64,000 nucleotides of DNA from Hepsetus odoe (GCA_017165825.1 CM029376.1:22416558-22480557); one strand, 5' to 3'. Shown: positions 35,962-48,338, counted from the stretch's first letter. The notes: generated by a model not told the origin, from the letters alone. A program made the numbers and translations.

Positions 35962-38900
35962 TCAGCTAGTTTTCCGACCGGTCCCGAAAGAGTCCGAACG
36001 ACAGTGGGAGAAGTCAATGAATATTCCTTCCTGGTCGGACTCCAGAGAATCTACACCCTGCATGACGATCGTCTCCGGGCTGGAGGAGCAGCTGGTGGGT
36101 GATGAGATGGTCTTGTCCACATCAGAGGTGGACACCTGAGGGCCAGTGTGTAAGGGCACTGTCGAGTTATGGACGAAGATAGCAGGGGAGATGAGAGCAG
36201 GCTGCCCGGCGGCTCCTCGGATCACTCCCTTTAAAGTGAGGTCATGGTCCAGAGAGAGCTGGGGGGTGGAGCTGGTCTCTATGCCAACCGAAAGCGAGGA
36301 GTAGCCCTGCTGTTCGATGCAGGAAATGACCTCACAAGCAGAGTGCCGTCGGATACCCACACTGCCCACTGAGCTGGCCTCGGGATCGTATTCAGCCACG
36401 GGGGTCAGCATTGGGATGTTGTAGCTTTTTGAGCGCACCACTGGGTTAGTGGCTGGTATCTCCTCAGGCTTCGTCCAGCACCACTGCAGACGCTTTTCTG
36501 TGAGAGCGAACAGTGACGCAAGAAACACTTGAGATTTGTGATCATTTCTTATTTTTTAACTAGAATTGGCCCAGCAACTATTTTACACTGAATGCAACTG
36601 AAAACAAGGTCAAATTAGAGTAAAATAACCAGTTAAAATTTGATTCTGGTCCATTTTCATAAAACTTTTAGTTAGAATGAAACAATCAAACAAACAAACA
36701 AACAAAAACAAAAACGGATATAATGTCGTTCCATCCATCAATGCATCATTTGAGCTGCTTATCCAGAAAAGGGGGTATTGGAGCCTACCCTCCTATCATG
36801 GCGATTTAGCATCTCCAAAATATCAGGCATGCATGTCTTTGGATGGTGGAAGGAAACCGGAGCACCCAAAGGAAACTGAGGCAGACACGGAGGGAGCTAG
36901 GAAACTCAATATCCAGCCCTCCTCGTCTGGAAATCAAACCCAGAACCATCTCGTTTTGGGGCGACAGAGCTAACAACTGTCACCATGATCTAGAATAACG
37001 TTCACGTATTGGGCAACTTCAGATAAAAATAATCTCAAACCAGTGACTTTTTAAAAATGAATGTTTAAAACAATAATGGGGGGTTTAATCCACCTTCAAA
37101 TCAAGTTTTCACTCTGGAAGTGGAAGGTGATTTTTTTTCCCCTTCGATTATGCTTTTTTAAAAATGTTAACAAGCTAAAGGTCTGTAATTCCTCCTGCTC
37201 GTGTTTGATGTGTTCAAGGCTATTCCCCATACACATTTCTGCTGAAACAGAAAATCTCTCACTCTTAAATACAAAGATGCCACAAAGGGTTCTTTGGGCA
37301 ATGAAACACCGTGTTAGTTCCCTAAAGAGCCACTTTTGTAAGTGAGATTTGAGGTGAAGTGTAAACCTTTTGAAGGTACAAAGAACCTTCACATATTCTA
37401 GACGTTCTCGATCAGTTTAAGGGTTCTAACAGTGCTCTCACCTGTTACACAGGGGCAGTCAATGGAATTGCAGTCGTGTGAGCAAAGCCCCTGTGTGCCC
37501 AGGTAGGGTGACACCACCTTCTGAATGAGGGACTCCAACTTCACATACTCCTCAGTCACACCTCTCGACTCGTGAACACCCTGCAAAATACAGACCGCAA
37601 AGCCTACAGATCTGGAAATGCATGACTGGAAAGCATAGGAAATGGTTTTCCCCTACTGTTTTTGTGCATGTTAAAATAGATTTTATATTATATGATACAA
37701 TACAGCTCAAAGCTTTGTCTCAAATAAAAAAAAAAAGAAATATTAAAGTAACAAAATTCTGGTATTGTTCTACTGACCTCATTTCATTACTGCATAAGGA
37801 GTCCTTTTGCGTGTTGTGTTTATGTCTCACCAAGATTATAATTTCTGAGCAGTACATTAGACATGATGCACTGAATCTTTTCCTAAAGAATCATACCTGG
37901 ATCATGATGAGGTCACAAAGTTACAACTCTTCTCTGTACCTGTAAAACCAGAAGCATCTGGACAATAGATGGAGGGACACGAGCTCTCGGTCTGGAAAGA
38001 GCCTCTTCCAGCTTCATGTTCAGAGTGATGCTGTTCCGGAAGAGCAGCAGAGCCAACTGTCGCACCGACGGCTCTTTCCCCTGAGTCATCAAATATACAA
38101 CAACAACAGTCTTACTGTATATAACTCGGGGGACACCAAACCTCCTGCGATGAAACGTTCTCTCGTGGCACCTGCAATACTTACTACTCTACTGGAGAAT
38201 CAATTTCCATTGCAGAGATTTGTTTCCTCTGTTCAAAGCTAAGGGTTGGAATATTTGTGTTTCAGTTTCTCATTTTCTTTAACATATTCAAAGCCCAAAA
38301 ACTCAACTTTGTAAATGTAAGTAATCAATTAAATGTGTAAGTAATCATTTTTAATCAAGCAGGGGGATAAATACTTTATTTTGGAGATTTTTCTCCCCTT
38401 ATTCTCTGCTTCTAACTGGCCTCGTTTGTTCCAAAGCTACCTAACAGACCCCTGCCATGTAATCTGCATCCATTACAGGTTCACTGTGGCATTCAGGACT
38501 GAATCTTTTAAACACTCACAGGTCACCTCAGGAAGGGCTTGTTAGTTACTTCATCGGCTGTATATCAGGAGCTAGAAGATCTCCAATGCTCAGGGCAGAG
38601 GTACTGAGAACTGCTGGCTGAACTAATCCCTGACGCCGACAGCCTGCGTGGATCATGCTTGAAGATATGAGAGCAAGTAAGTCCCATCTTGTCACAGTGT
38701 GGCGGTTATTCAGTTTGCTAAGAAAATGACTCAAATGGCTTGTAGGTGAACCAGTGTCTCCTCTCCCCATTCCACAACCGTGACTCATTTCCTCACTGCT
38801 TCACTCTGGCGAGGAAATGAAGGCTAAAATCGTCAAATGAATACACTCCATAAAACAAAGGTTTCAAATGGTGTAGAAATAATGCAATTAAGCATTTTTT

Positions 38901-41191
38901 TTTTTCTTCAAAATAATTAGCACCCTAAGAATGGCATAGCCGTGTGGCTTATAGCAGCACAGTCTGGATCTGTAGGAATCTGTGCTGTAAGATGGACCAA
39001 AGGTCAATAGGGGGCACTGCAGCATGGATGTTCATGTACATGATATGACGATATCCTTGTTGCTGCAATGATTTCTGCAATAGGCTTGTAAAACAAGACT
39101 CTGACCCAGTGGCTCTCAGTCCTGATCCTGAAGCCCTGAATGTTTTAAACACTCACAGGTCACCTCAGGAAGGGCATGTTAGTTAGTTCATCGGCTGTAT
39201 ATCAGGAGCTAGAAGATCTTCAGTGCTCAGGGTAGAGGTACTGAGAACTGCTGGCTGAACTAATCCCCAAATGTGTCCTGTCCAGTCCAGTGTTGACAAA
39301 CTATTCATAGGATCCAACAAAGAGGTCACTTACATCAAAATGATGCAGGTCTGTCTCAAATGAAATCACTGAAGTGTAAAAATATTCTAAGTTACCGTAG
39401 TATGCGCTCACATCCATGTTGTGCAGTTCTTGTCACATACTAGGAAGTAGTAACTAGCAAATGCTGATTCTTTTCCACACTTTGGATAAAAAGTTTGGAC
39501 ACAGCTGGTTGTTCTTTGATGATAAACAGAATAAACGTCCCCTTATGGAAAAAAAGTGGACACAGAACAAAGCAGGACAACAGCAGAAACTACCTGGACT
39601 GGGTGAAAGATGGCCTGCAGCATGGAGAGAACATCACAGAAGAAGAAGTCCCACGTCTCAGCCAGCGAGTCCAGCAATTTCTGACCTGAGAAAGAATAAA
39701 AGGATTGGAGACGATAACAGTGGTCAGGACAAAATAAATATCTGTACTGATTCCATCTTTCACATCATAGTCATAGTGTTTCTTCACAGATCCTTTTACG
39801 CTCCAGCCTGATGCACCGACCTTTCCACACACACGTGCAGATCTTCAGCTGCATTAGTGAACTTTCTCTTTAAAAAAAAAAAGAATTTGCTGCTTCATCC
39901 ATTTTTCTTCCTCTTTGTCTTCTCAGCATGAATATTTTATTTGAAAGTTTATCAGCACATGAGTATCAGAGTGTTAAATCTCGGCGTAAAAAGACCTCAT
40001 GGTGCTGAAAAATTTATAATATGAAGGGAAAGTAAATGTTTGACAGTTTTTCCCTCCAACATCCAAATCACAGGATGACTGACGCTTGATAATAGAACAC
40101 AAAAGCCGGAACATTTTTGAAACAGCATAAATGATCAATGATTTCAGGACTGGTATTGGAAAGTATCCCAAGCTGAAAAGTGAGCTTTACAGTGTCTGAC
40201 AATTACCTTCATAGAATCTTATCTTGTCCCTCAGAATGACCATGCCTTTGGTCAGCAGCTGATTCTGAAGGAAGAGGAAAAGAGATACTCAAAAACAATC
40301 AATCTACTGTTTCGGCCGACATGACGACATGCTGCCTTACCTGCAAGTACTCAGTAAAAAAGGAGCCCAGCTCAGTTTTCAGCAGCTGTCTAAAAGGGAA
40401 AAGAGTAACTTTAAATCAGATTTAAGCTTTTGTCTTTGAAGAAACATGAACTTGCAAGTAAACATTGCACATCAGTGTGTGACAATGAACTGGCAGGACC
40501 ACAGCCATGGCTTTAAGTTCTAGCTTTGTGTTTAAGCTAACTGGCATTTTTGTAGGTGATAAGACTTTGGGTCGATGCCAAGCAACCAATCAGAGGGAAA
40601 TCTCCATTTAAATCACGAGCGACTAATCCGGACAGCTGCGGAACAAAGGCTAACTAGACACTAAAGCAAAGTCTGGGAGGAATGAATGTGGTTTAGGTGC
40701 TTTGACTCACCTTACGCCTTCGTTTAACGTGTACAGCTCATTGTCAGCCAGTCCCTTCTTTTGGAACACCCCAATAACGGCATTGTGAATGCTGCAATTC
40801 ACAGAAACAGCAGCTGTCGCAGGAAACCTCACAATCGCTTTTTGTACCACCTTCATTTTTTTATATTTCATTTCAAAATGGCAGCTATCATTTGCTGTCG
40901 TTGATGAATGGACCAAGATTACTTTATTTATTATTTTACATGAAGTAGAAGAACGTTATTGCAGAACTTTTCATTTTGGCTACAAATCCCAACTTTCGTT
41001 GCACTTTTTTTGTTTGCACTTTAAATAAACGTGTTCTAAATTAGAAGCAATTAAAACAGTCGTGAGGATATTCACCTGTTCCATGTGGCGTTAGGCCCTG
41101 AACCTTGGTCTTCTAGAGAAGTCTTCTCGCTCTTGCCCAGTTGGCTCAGGTTCGGAGAGCTGACTAACTTCAACCGATACAGAGTCCTCAT
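35962..41191 (-). CDS. prr5: Proline-rich protein 5 / Protor-1, mTORC2 subunit, 8 coding exons
   Basis: Non-catalytic subunit of mTOR complex 2 that binds Rictor (family knowledge) and helps SGK1 activation. Exons, 5' to 3': 41076-41191, 40711-40791, 40341-40389, 40207-40264, 39594-39685, 37940-38080, 37442-37580, 35962-36497. They sum to 1212 bp, 403 residues (human PRR5 388). Seen: MRTLYRLK start, SSPNLSQLGK, then the HbrB-like domain (about 36-225) with NATWNSIHNAVIGVFQKKGL, RQLLKTELGSFFTEYLQ, LAETWDFFF, RVPPSIVQMLLVLQGVHESR and QKVVSPYLGT. A less conserved Ser-rich tail has NPVVRSKSYN, IRRHS and EGIFIDFS. NATWN and GVHESRGVTE fit PRR5, not PRR5L. All introns are GT-AG and all phases agree. 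Confidence 0.94.
36730..36985 (-). mobile_element. SINE-like repeat with (ATGG)n tail in a prr5 intron
   Basis: On the minus strand a tRNA-like head (GTTAGCTCTGTCGCCCC, GGTTCTGGGTTTGATTTCC) leads to CTCCGGTTTCCTTCC and a GATGGATGG tail. This is the general structure of abundant fish SINEs. It lies in the intron between exons 36497 and 37442. Confidence 0.65.
38501..38630. repeat. 130-bp direct repeat, copy 1, in a prr5 intron
   Basis: Differs from 39138-39267 at roughly eight positions by eye. The core phrase is TCATCGGCTGTATATCAGG. Probably a dispersed transposon-derived repeat. Confidence 0.85.
39138..39267. repeat. 130-bp direct repeat, copy 2, in the same prr5 intron
   Basis: Same unit and orientation as 38501-38630, 637 bp away. 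It is preceded by CAGTGGCTCTCAGTCCTGAT, a phrase typical of short fish DNA-transposon derivatives. Confidence 0.85.
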
Positions 41192-41391
41192 GATTACGAG
41201 AAGGAAAACAAGGTAACAGCAGTTAGTCCTGAGCCAAGTCAAAGAGAAGGAGAAGCGAACATGACCCACAGAGTGTGTGTGTGTGGGGGGTGTGGGGTGG
41301 TGGTGGTGGTGGTTGGGCTGAAAGGGGCAACTAAGGGCTGGGCCAGGAGCACCACCTTTGAGAAACCACCCTCCTCTTCTCACACCTAATT

Positions 41392-41393
<2 letters not shown>

Positions 41394-41421
<28 letters not shown>
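41394..41421. repeat. poly(T) run, 28 bases
   Basis: Uninterrupted T run about 200 bp upstream of the prr5 MRTL exon (poly(A) on the gene strand). Confidence 0.95.
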
Positions 41422-41424
<3 letters not shown>

Positions 41425-41673
41425 TACACACACACTCACTCTTTCTCTCACACAACACACTACAGATGAAAGATGTTGAAAAATATATATCTTTTTCGAT
41501 TGAAATTTAAGTGTGAATTAATTGGGGTTTTTTTTATTAATAGGCCTGTTTTCCCCACTGATGGCCTTCATAAGTCAGTTTTTTCAGACTTGGGGCTTCA
41601 GCAATACTGTAAATGTTCCCCCTGCAATTTGAAAATTGTGATTTAGATTTAAAAATGATATATTGATCAGCCC

Positions 41674-41675
<2 letters not shown>

Positions 41676-41705
<30 letters not shown>
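41676..41705. repeat. (CA)15 microsatellite
   Basis: Perfect CA array upstream of the prr5 MRTL exon, in its presumed 5' intron. Confidence 0.93.
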
Positions 41706-41707
<2 letters not shown>

Positions 41708-43131
41708 ACAGAATAAAGAAACCCATACTTTAAATGTTCCTTGCCCATCAAAAGTTTAGGGACACTTCATCTCCTTTCATAATTTTGAAACTGCAACGTG
41801 AACCAACATGGAAACTTGTTTCTATTCCAAACATTCCAAAAAGGCAAGTGTCCCCAAACCTTGATATACATACACATCAATCGATTTTATCTGTGTCTCT
41901 TTTTCTGTCCAAGACCACTGAGTTGGCCAGGGAGAGCACCAAATGACGTAAAAAGAGGCTGGCAAGCTGGCAGTGTGCTGCGAGCAGGGACCTCTTTCTG
42001 TTTGATTCTGATGAGAGAATTCTCCCAGCTCAGAAATCCACTTCAAAAAAGGCACTGGCAAGAGACAAAAGGACCAACGTCCAACCAACCACATGCCAGA
42101 ACATGTCCAAATAAGCTGGTCAGGTTCAGTAGACTGCTTAGTATGAGGCATCACTTATCTCCTGAATTATTTACTTTAGTTACACTGTTTTCATTAGTGA
42201 AAGGCCCATTAAGCTGAATATGTTCCATTACACCGTGCAATATTAAAGCTCAAGAACAACAGTTACAGTACCTTCAGGAAAGGAACATGGTGGTGGTACT
42301 GAGAGAACACAGGCTCCACACACCCTCCATGCTTTTTACTCCACCATTTCACCCCCCGGGGCAGCGAATCTAGTGCGCCTTTAACACTCATTTAAGGTTG
42401 AATAAAAGCTTTAATGAACATTAAGAACAGTTTCTACCTCAAGGATGAAAATATACCAGTACAGTATCTTTTCATTCCAAAGACTAAAAATGGCACACCA
42501 ACATGTAATTTCAATTGCAACACCACACATGCTGGACCATTTTCCAGCACTGGGACGTCCTCTGTAATATTGACAAGAGCCTGAAATAGTCATTCAGAAC
42601 TTTCCATCCAGCTGACCTGTGTTCATTGCCTTCCACATATCTATTGATTCATCCGTCCTGGTTCCTGGAAGGATTCGGGGAACTCTATACACACACACAC
42701 ACACAACATGTCCAAAAGTATCTAGACAGCCCTTCTAATTTAATGAAGCTACTTTAAAATGAGCCCCTTGGAGACACAGGTGTCACACAGCTTGTATAAG
42801 CTCTATAAAAAAATAACTGGCTAATCAAATAAAACACTCTAGAGCTGCTGCACAGGTTTAAGAGCACCGTGTCCAGCGCCAAGTGCCAGTAGGAGGGGTA
42901 AGAACCCCAGCACCGGACTCTGAGGGAGTGAAACTGCTCTTCTGAGTGGCTGAGCAAAAAACTCTTGATCCTGATAAACCTGGGATGTTCAACTGCTGCA
43001 GGATTTCCGAACAAAATAAGAACACTTTTTTCAGAACAGACCTCTATATCATTTCCTCTTGAAACATGTTTTTTTTTTGGAGTCGCCTCGGCTGGAGCTG
43101 AATCTTGTGAGAGATGAATAAGTAATCTTAC

Positions 43132-43259
43132 CTCCTGATGGGGTGGCTGCTCCCGTCCATGTGTAGGCAGTGCGGTAGGGACGCCAGGGCAGAGAAACTG
43201 AAAGAGGCTGATTTGAGGGTGAGTGGTCTAGTTTGTGTCCCACTTAATTCCTCCAGCAT
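43132..43259 (-). CDS. prr5: candidate alternative first coding exon of prr5
   Basis: An open frame starts at the ATG 43257-43259 (MLEELSGTQTRPLTLKSASF... HMDGSSHPIR) and ends at a strong donor, AG|GTAAGAT, after two bases of a codon. That phase matches a possible acceptor inside the MRTL exon (GTTAGTCAG|CTCTCC), which would give IR-SSPNLSQLGK. Support is the open frame, the donor and the phase; I do not recognise the peptide. It could instead be a 5' UTR exon. Confidence 0.45.
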
Positions 43260-44430
43260 CTTTATAGAAGTAGAGAATAATTCCCACTTTTACTGAGAAT
43301 GTCCAGAAGAAATGTCCTGAAAGCAGAAAATTAACAAGTGAATTAATATGATGGTGAATTTACATGCTGCCTAAACATGTCAAAAAAGACAAAAACCAGT
43401 AGGCAGGAAGTGGGGGGGGGGGGGTGTTCAAATGCACCCAATTAGGAGAGAGCATTACATATGAGCTCATTCTGGCTCTACTAAACAAATGGCCCACAAC
43501 ATATTAAAATGAATTTGAAGGGTTTATACTAAACTTCATATGGTCATTTCTCCTGCAGAGCAACCCATGCATTCAAAATATTACATTTTTTGAGCAACGT
43601 TTCTTTTCTTCTCAGGATTAAATATACTATCCATATGCAAGTAGATAACACAAAAGATAGTGACTGGCCTGGGTTACTCTGCAGAATAAATGAACCTGAA
43701 GCAATTTAAATTTCCATTTTTTGTTTTGCAACGGTACCCGATACCCTATAAGGTTCTCCAACCAGACAAACTGGAACAGACAAAACAAACCAGTATGGGT
43801 GAATTCTTACTACAAAACTATACTATACTTTTTAATACTCTAAAATGTTCAGTTCCACACTGAACCAGATCACATTCTGCTCTGTTTGCAATAAACCAGC
43901 AGCCCAGTGTTCTTGAAGTAAAGGATACTGGGACATATAGCGATGGATCAAATCAATATCTCGTCCTTTCAAATGGCAAAAAGAAAACCTCTCTCAAACA
44001 TCAAGACGTATTCAGGATATTTCAGTGTTGTTTTTTCTGAAAACCTGATATGTTGCCACAAAAACTGAATACAATGTTTCAGCGTCTCACAAGGCGCCCT
44101 GGCACTGAATCCAGATGAACAGGATGCTCTCTGTGTACAGGAACACACAGACTGCCAATACACACGCTCAGGTATGAACATTGCGCGGTCCTGCATCTCG
44201 ATAAGGGTAAAGATCCTCGCACCGTCCTGCCCCAGGGGTGTGTTCGGGTGTGTTCGGGTGTGAGGCTGCTGTAAGTGCAGCACTCGCTTTGAAATCCCAC
44301 TCAGCGAGCGCCCCCTGCTGGCGGCGTGTGTTCATTCCCAGTTCAACAAAGGGCTACAAACAAAGACTCTTGCATCAGTCCTCCCCCTCCACACAGGACA
44401 CACACACACTCTCTCTCTTCCAACGGGGCA
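43260..44430. other. sequence between the candidate alternative prr5 exon and its CpG island
   Basis: No gene seen. Contains a G run near 43410 and generic AT-rich sequence; presumably prr5 5' intron. Confidence 0.5.
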
Positions 44431-44439
44431 AAAACAGAA

Positions 44440-45360
44440 ATGACAGCACACACGCCACCCGAGCCCTGCGTGTCGCTCCGGCTCACTTCTCTCTCTCACT
44501 CAGTTTCTCTCTCTTCCTCCTCGGCGTGCCAGCACATGTTTCCATCCCGGCTACGTTTTGAACGTGTACAGAGCCCGGGACGGCCCTCCTCCCACCTCCC
44601 AGCAGTTCCTGCACGGAGAGAAACGTGGCCCGAGTTGACTTCCTATTGCACCAGCTGCTTCACAATGACATTCTTCCGTTCCACCTTAAACGGCGAGCGC
44701 TCCTACAGCGGCGCCCGCGCGGCCGCCGCGCTTCACACCGCACGGTTTAAGGTGGAACGGACAATCGGACTAATGAGCTCGGGAGGAAGGGACCGCAGGG
44801 TATAAGGTTTCAGACGTTCCTCCAGTCGCGATGTTTTCCTTCATGTCTGGCTCTCCTGCTCCTCCTCGCTCAGGGCGCAGGGAGGATCCCGGGGTTCAGC
44901 AGGTACTCGGTGTACTTCGCTCATCCGGGCTTTCCTCCTCAAATCACAAGTTACAGTTAAACACGGAGACGTTTCCACCCGAGCCACCGTCTCAAACTCA
45001 CCATCGCGCGCTGCGGCTCCTCCTGCGTTAACTTTGGGGAGGAAACCCGCCCCAGAAGAAAAGGTGGGACAGGTAGAGGAGGCTGCTCCAGAGAAACAGC
45101 TACAGACCTCGCGCCGCTGAGAGCCGAGCGTTCCGACCGTCCATCATTCCTCTGCTCTTGCTCGCCCCTCCTGCTTCTCACACACACACACTCAGACAGA
45201 CAGACTGGTGGCGCTGCTCGAACCCAAACAAACACGGAATAAAGAGGCAGGCCGACCTGCTCCACACCAAACCCCCCGAAGTGTCCAGACACCTGCTCAT
45301 GAGTATTAAAGGGGAATTCCGCCGGGTTCCCTCCCCCTTCAGCGCCGACTGACTGTGGAG
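44440..45360 (-). promoter_or_regulatory. CpG-rich region, probable upstream promoter of prr5
   Basis: CpG density is high across about 900 bp, with GC-rich stretches such as GGCGCCCGCGCGGCCGCCGC. No coding exon is found in it. It is the only CpG-rich block between prr5 and rad52 apart from the rad52 promoter, so a non-coding prr5 first exon is the likeliest content. Inverted-repeat element C lies inside. Confidence 0.55.
44674..44762. repeat. short inverted-repeat element, copy C (about 88 bp)
   Basis: The left arm TTCCGTTCCACCTTAAA (44674-44690) is identical to A and B. The right arm at 44745-44761 pairs with 44675-44691 over 17 bases without mismatch. The 53-bp interior is extremely GC-rich and shares CCTACAGCGGC-like sequence with element A (CTACAGCGG). 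Confidence 0.85.
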
Positions 45361-45859
45361 TTTCGTGCACAAACAGCCGATCAGGGAGATTATTTGATAT
45401 AAAGTGCGCCATACCAGAAAAACACACCGAGTCACAGGGTTTCCAGGCGGGATGGACGGAACCAGGCGCCCGATCTCCCTCACAGAGTCCCTCTCCAATA
45501 GACCTGCTGCCCCAGACTGTCTTTATAAGAGCCCAGAAGAAGATTTAACTCTAAAATGTATTTTCTTTCATGGTGGAGGGGCAGAATCAGGAATAATCTG
45601 TCCATTTATTTATATATTCACATTTATACACACACACTGTGTGCACAGTTATTGGGCAAGTGAGTATTTTGAGGAGAAATTTTAATGTGGAACAAGTCCA
45701 GTGCTATTATCCATCCAAAATGTTGGTAACACTGAAACCTGAATCATTTCCAGATAGATGTGAGTGGGAACATTTTCAGGGGATTCATAAGTGCACAATA
45801 TTTAGGCGGCCTTTAATGTGCAGAGTGATCACGTAACTAAATGGAAAACGATTATTTCC

Positions 45860-46760
45860 CCCTCTCACCTGTTTATTTTCATCTGTTAAAGTGAGAATAA
45901 TAAACATTTCTGACATTCATAAAGTAAAAATAATCTTTTAATAACAGTTTCTTGATCTGTTGATGATCCACTTTTTGCAGCAGCAACCGCAGCCTCCCAG
46001 ACTCTGTTCGGAGAGGTGGACTGTGTTCCTTCCCCGGAAATCTGCTGTTTAAGAAGGTCCACAAGTTCTCAGCAGGGTTTAGTTCAGGTGAGGAAGGGGT
46101 CACGTCATTATTCTTTCTTCTTGAAGGCCTTTAGTGGCCACACAGTGGAGAACATCCATGCATGTGATGGAGCATCGTCCTGCAGAAAAATCATGATCTT
46201 CTTGAAAGATGCTGACTTTTTCCTGAACCACTGTTTGAAGAAAGTATCTCTAAAAACTGTAGTAGGTTTGGGAGTTGATTTTGAGTCCATCTTCAATCCG
46301 AAAAGGTCCAACTAGCTCATCATTAATAATACCAGCCCATACCAGAACCCCATCTTCACCTTGCTGGTGTCTGAGTGGAGGTGGAGCTCTGTGCCCATTA
46401 CTGATCCAGTCACGGGCCCATCCATCTGGAACATCAAGAGTCACTCTCATCTCATCACTCTCTCATCTCATCTCCATCAAACCTGAAAAATCTGTCTTGA
46501 GATATTTCTTGGTCCAGTCTTGATGTTTTAACTGATGTGTCCTGATCAGCGGTGGTGGGGTTTCAGTCTCCTTTACCCTGGCCATTTCTCTGAACACTGA
46601 ACACTTTGCACTTCTGGATACTCCAGGTAGGTTCACTACTGAGGAGGAAAAGAAGCAGCCTATTAATTATACACACCTTGATACAGGGTGTTGATCTCCT
46701 TAGGCCACGCCCTCCCTCGTTACACAAATACCTCCTGATCTGCATGTGTGTATATGTGTG
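45860..46760 (-). pseudogene. decayed Tc1-like transposon, frameshifted DDE transposase
   Basis: On the minus strand, 46450 to about 46100 reads GVLVWAGIINDELVGPFR, TYYSF, DTFFKQWFRKKSASF and IMIFLQDDAPSHA. A frame change near 46100 leads to SPELNPAENLW, then RKVDHQQIKK-like sequence. These are DDE blocks of Tc1-family transposases. Stops upstream of 46450 and the frameshift make it inactive. The ends are approximate because clear terminal repeats could not be paired. Confidence 0.75.
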
Positions 46761-48000
46761 TGTTTATTACTGTTACTGTTAGCAACATGAGATACATGAG
46801 ATGAGGTTTACTATTTTGCTAGTTCCTGGTTTGTCTCTAGGTTTCTGTTACCATTGAAAATAAGGGTTTAGCCACAGTGCTCCATTTCAGACCGACCTAT
46901 CATGAGTGCTCTTGTTTAAACGTCAATGGTTGAATTGTAATTTTTGGATATAATATTGGATAAACCATTTTTTAACCCCCCCCCACTCTTCTGGGGGTTT
47001 AGATGTTGGAGCACTGCACTTTGGATCAGACTGAATTAATCCAGAACAAGTTTAGGGAGGGAAGGTGCGGTTGTTGGATTATTCTGGATCAGAAACGTTA
47101 CTCCATCTCAGTTTAGAGTGTTAAATGAAGCTCTGTCACCCAAGATAATGGATCTCCACTGGTCCCAGTGCTGGTGGGCTTTGTAACCTTCAGCTAACCC
47201 CCATCTTGGTCAGGTGACTTTAGGATTGCTATAGGATTCCCATTATAATCTTATAATAAATTCTGGACTAGTGTAATACTTGCTTTTTTATATATTACAC
47301 AACACTTTACACTTGCTACAGCATTACTACACCCCTTCATTTCCTTATAAAGGCAATTTTACACAGATTGCTTCACCCTAAAATACAAATCGGCAAAATG
47401 ATTTATTTCCTTTGGGCAACACAAAACACTCATAAAGGCCCAATAAATAAATAAATCATTCTAATTCAACTTATTTGTGTATGGAGGCAAAAGTCACAGA
47501 TCCAGACTGTCCAGACTGTAACGTAATCAGGTCACTGCATTTTTGACCTAAATGTTGTAGTTCTCAATAGGGGGTCTTTTCATGTCCAGTGCAGTTTCCA
47601 TCCCATCTGTCAGGAAGTCTGGTAGACTCTGACAGGGGCAATCCCCAGCCATACCGTCACTGTCTGACATTTTTTTTTTTGGAAATGTGGAAAATAATTT
47701 ACCATTATTTTACTGTTAAAAAAAAATAATAATAAACAAAATTTTTTTAAAATTTAAATTAAAATAATTAAAAAACACTTGTGTACATTTTGTATTTACA
47801 TTTTAATGTTTTTAATAATAAATATTCAAATAAATCATATAATACAAATTAAAGGAAAGGAATACATCACAGTATAGTATAAAGAATATGTATATGCATA
47901 TGTAGACATATATATATTTATATGGGGAGATTTATACATTGTTCATATGATATAATACAATAGCATGTACGCCTTTTACGTGCTCATCAAAATTTGCATA
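46761..48000. other. intergenic sequence upstream of rad52
   Basis: AT-rich; no gene or recognisable element. The part 47690-47970 is especially A/T-rich. Confidence 0.55.
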
Positions 48001-48298
48001 TGGCGTAAATCGCGCATGCGCGAGTCGTCACGTGATCCTATCATTCTAACGCTCCGCCCTCTAAGCGGGAAGTTGAAATTCACTCTTGTATGTTTACTAT
48101 TTTTGAACGCTTAAATCATTTTGAAGTTAACATTTTATGCGCACGCAGAGAGTAAAGAAAGACAAGGTGTAGAAGGAGTAGAAGCTCGGCGGACGCGTAA
48201 AAGGGCAGGAAACCCGCGGAGGATGAAGGTTTTCGGGCGGCACTGAGGCTCAGTGTTGACAGTGTGAGCGAAGAGAGCGATCTCCAGACATTTACCCT

Positions 48299-48338
<40 letters not shown>

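Noticed and set aside
35962..41191. Assignment to prr5l (Protor-2)
   Set aside because: The NATWNSIHNAV, GVHESRGVTE and EGIFIDF blocks match PRR5 and differ from PRR5L.
44326..45427. Open frames of 159 and 156 residues in the CpG island upstream of prr5
   Set aside because: Low-complexity Ser/Pro/Arg composition, overlap on opposite strands and no family match; they follow from GC content.
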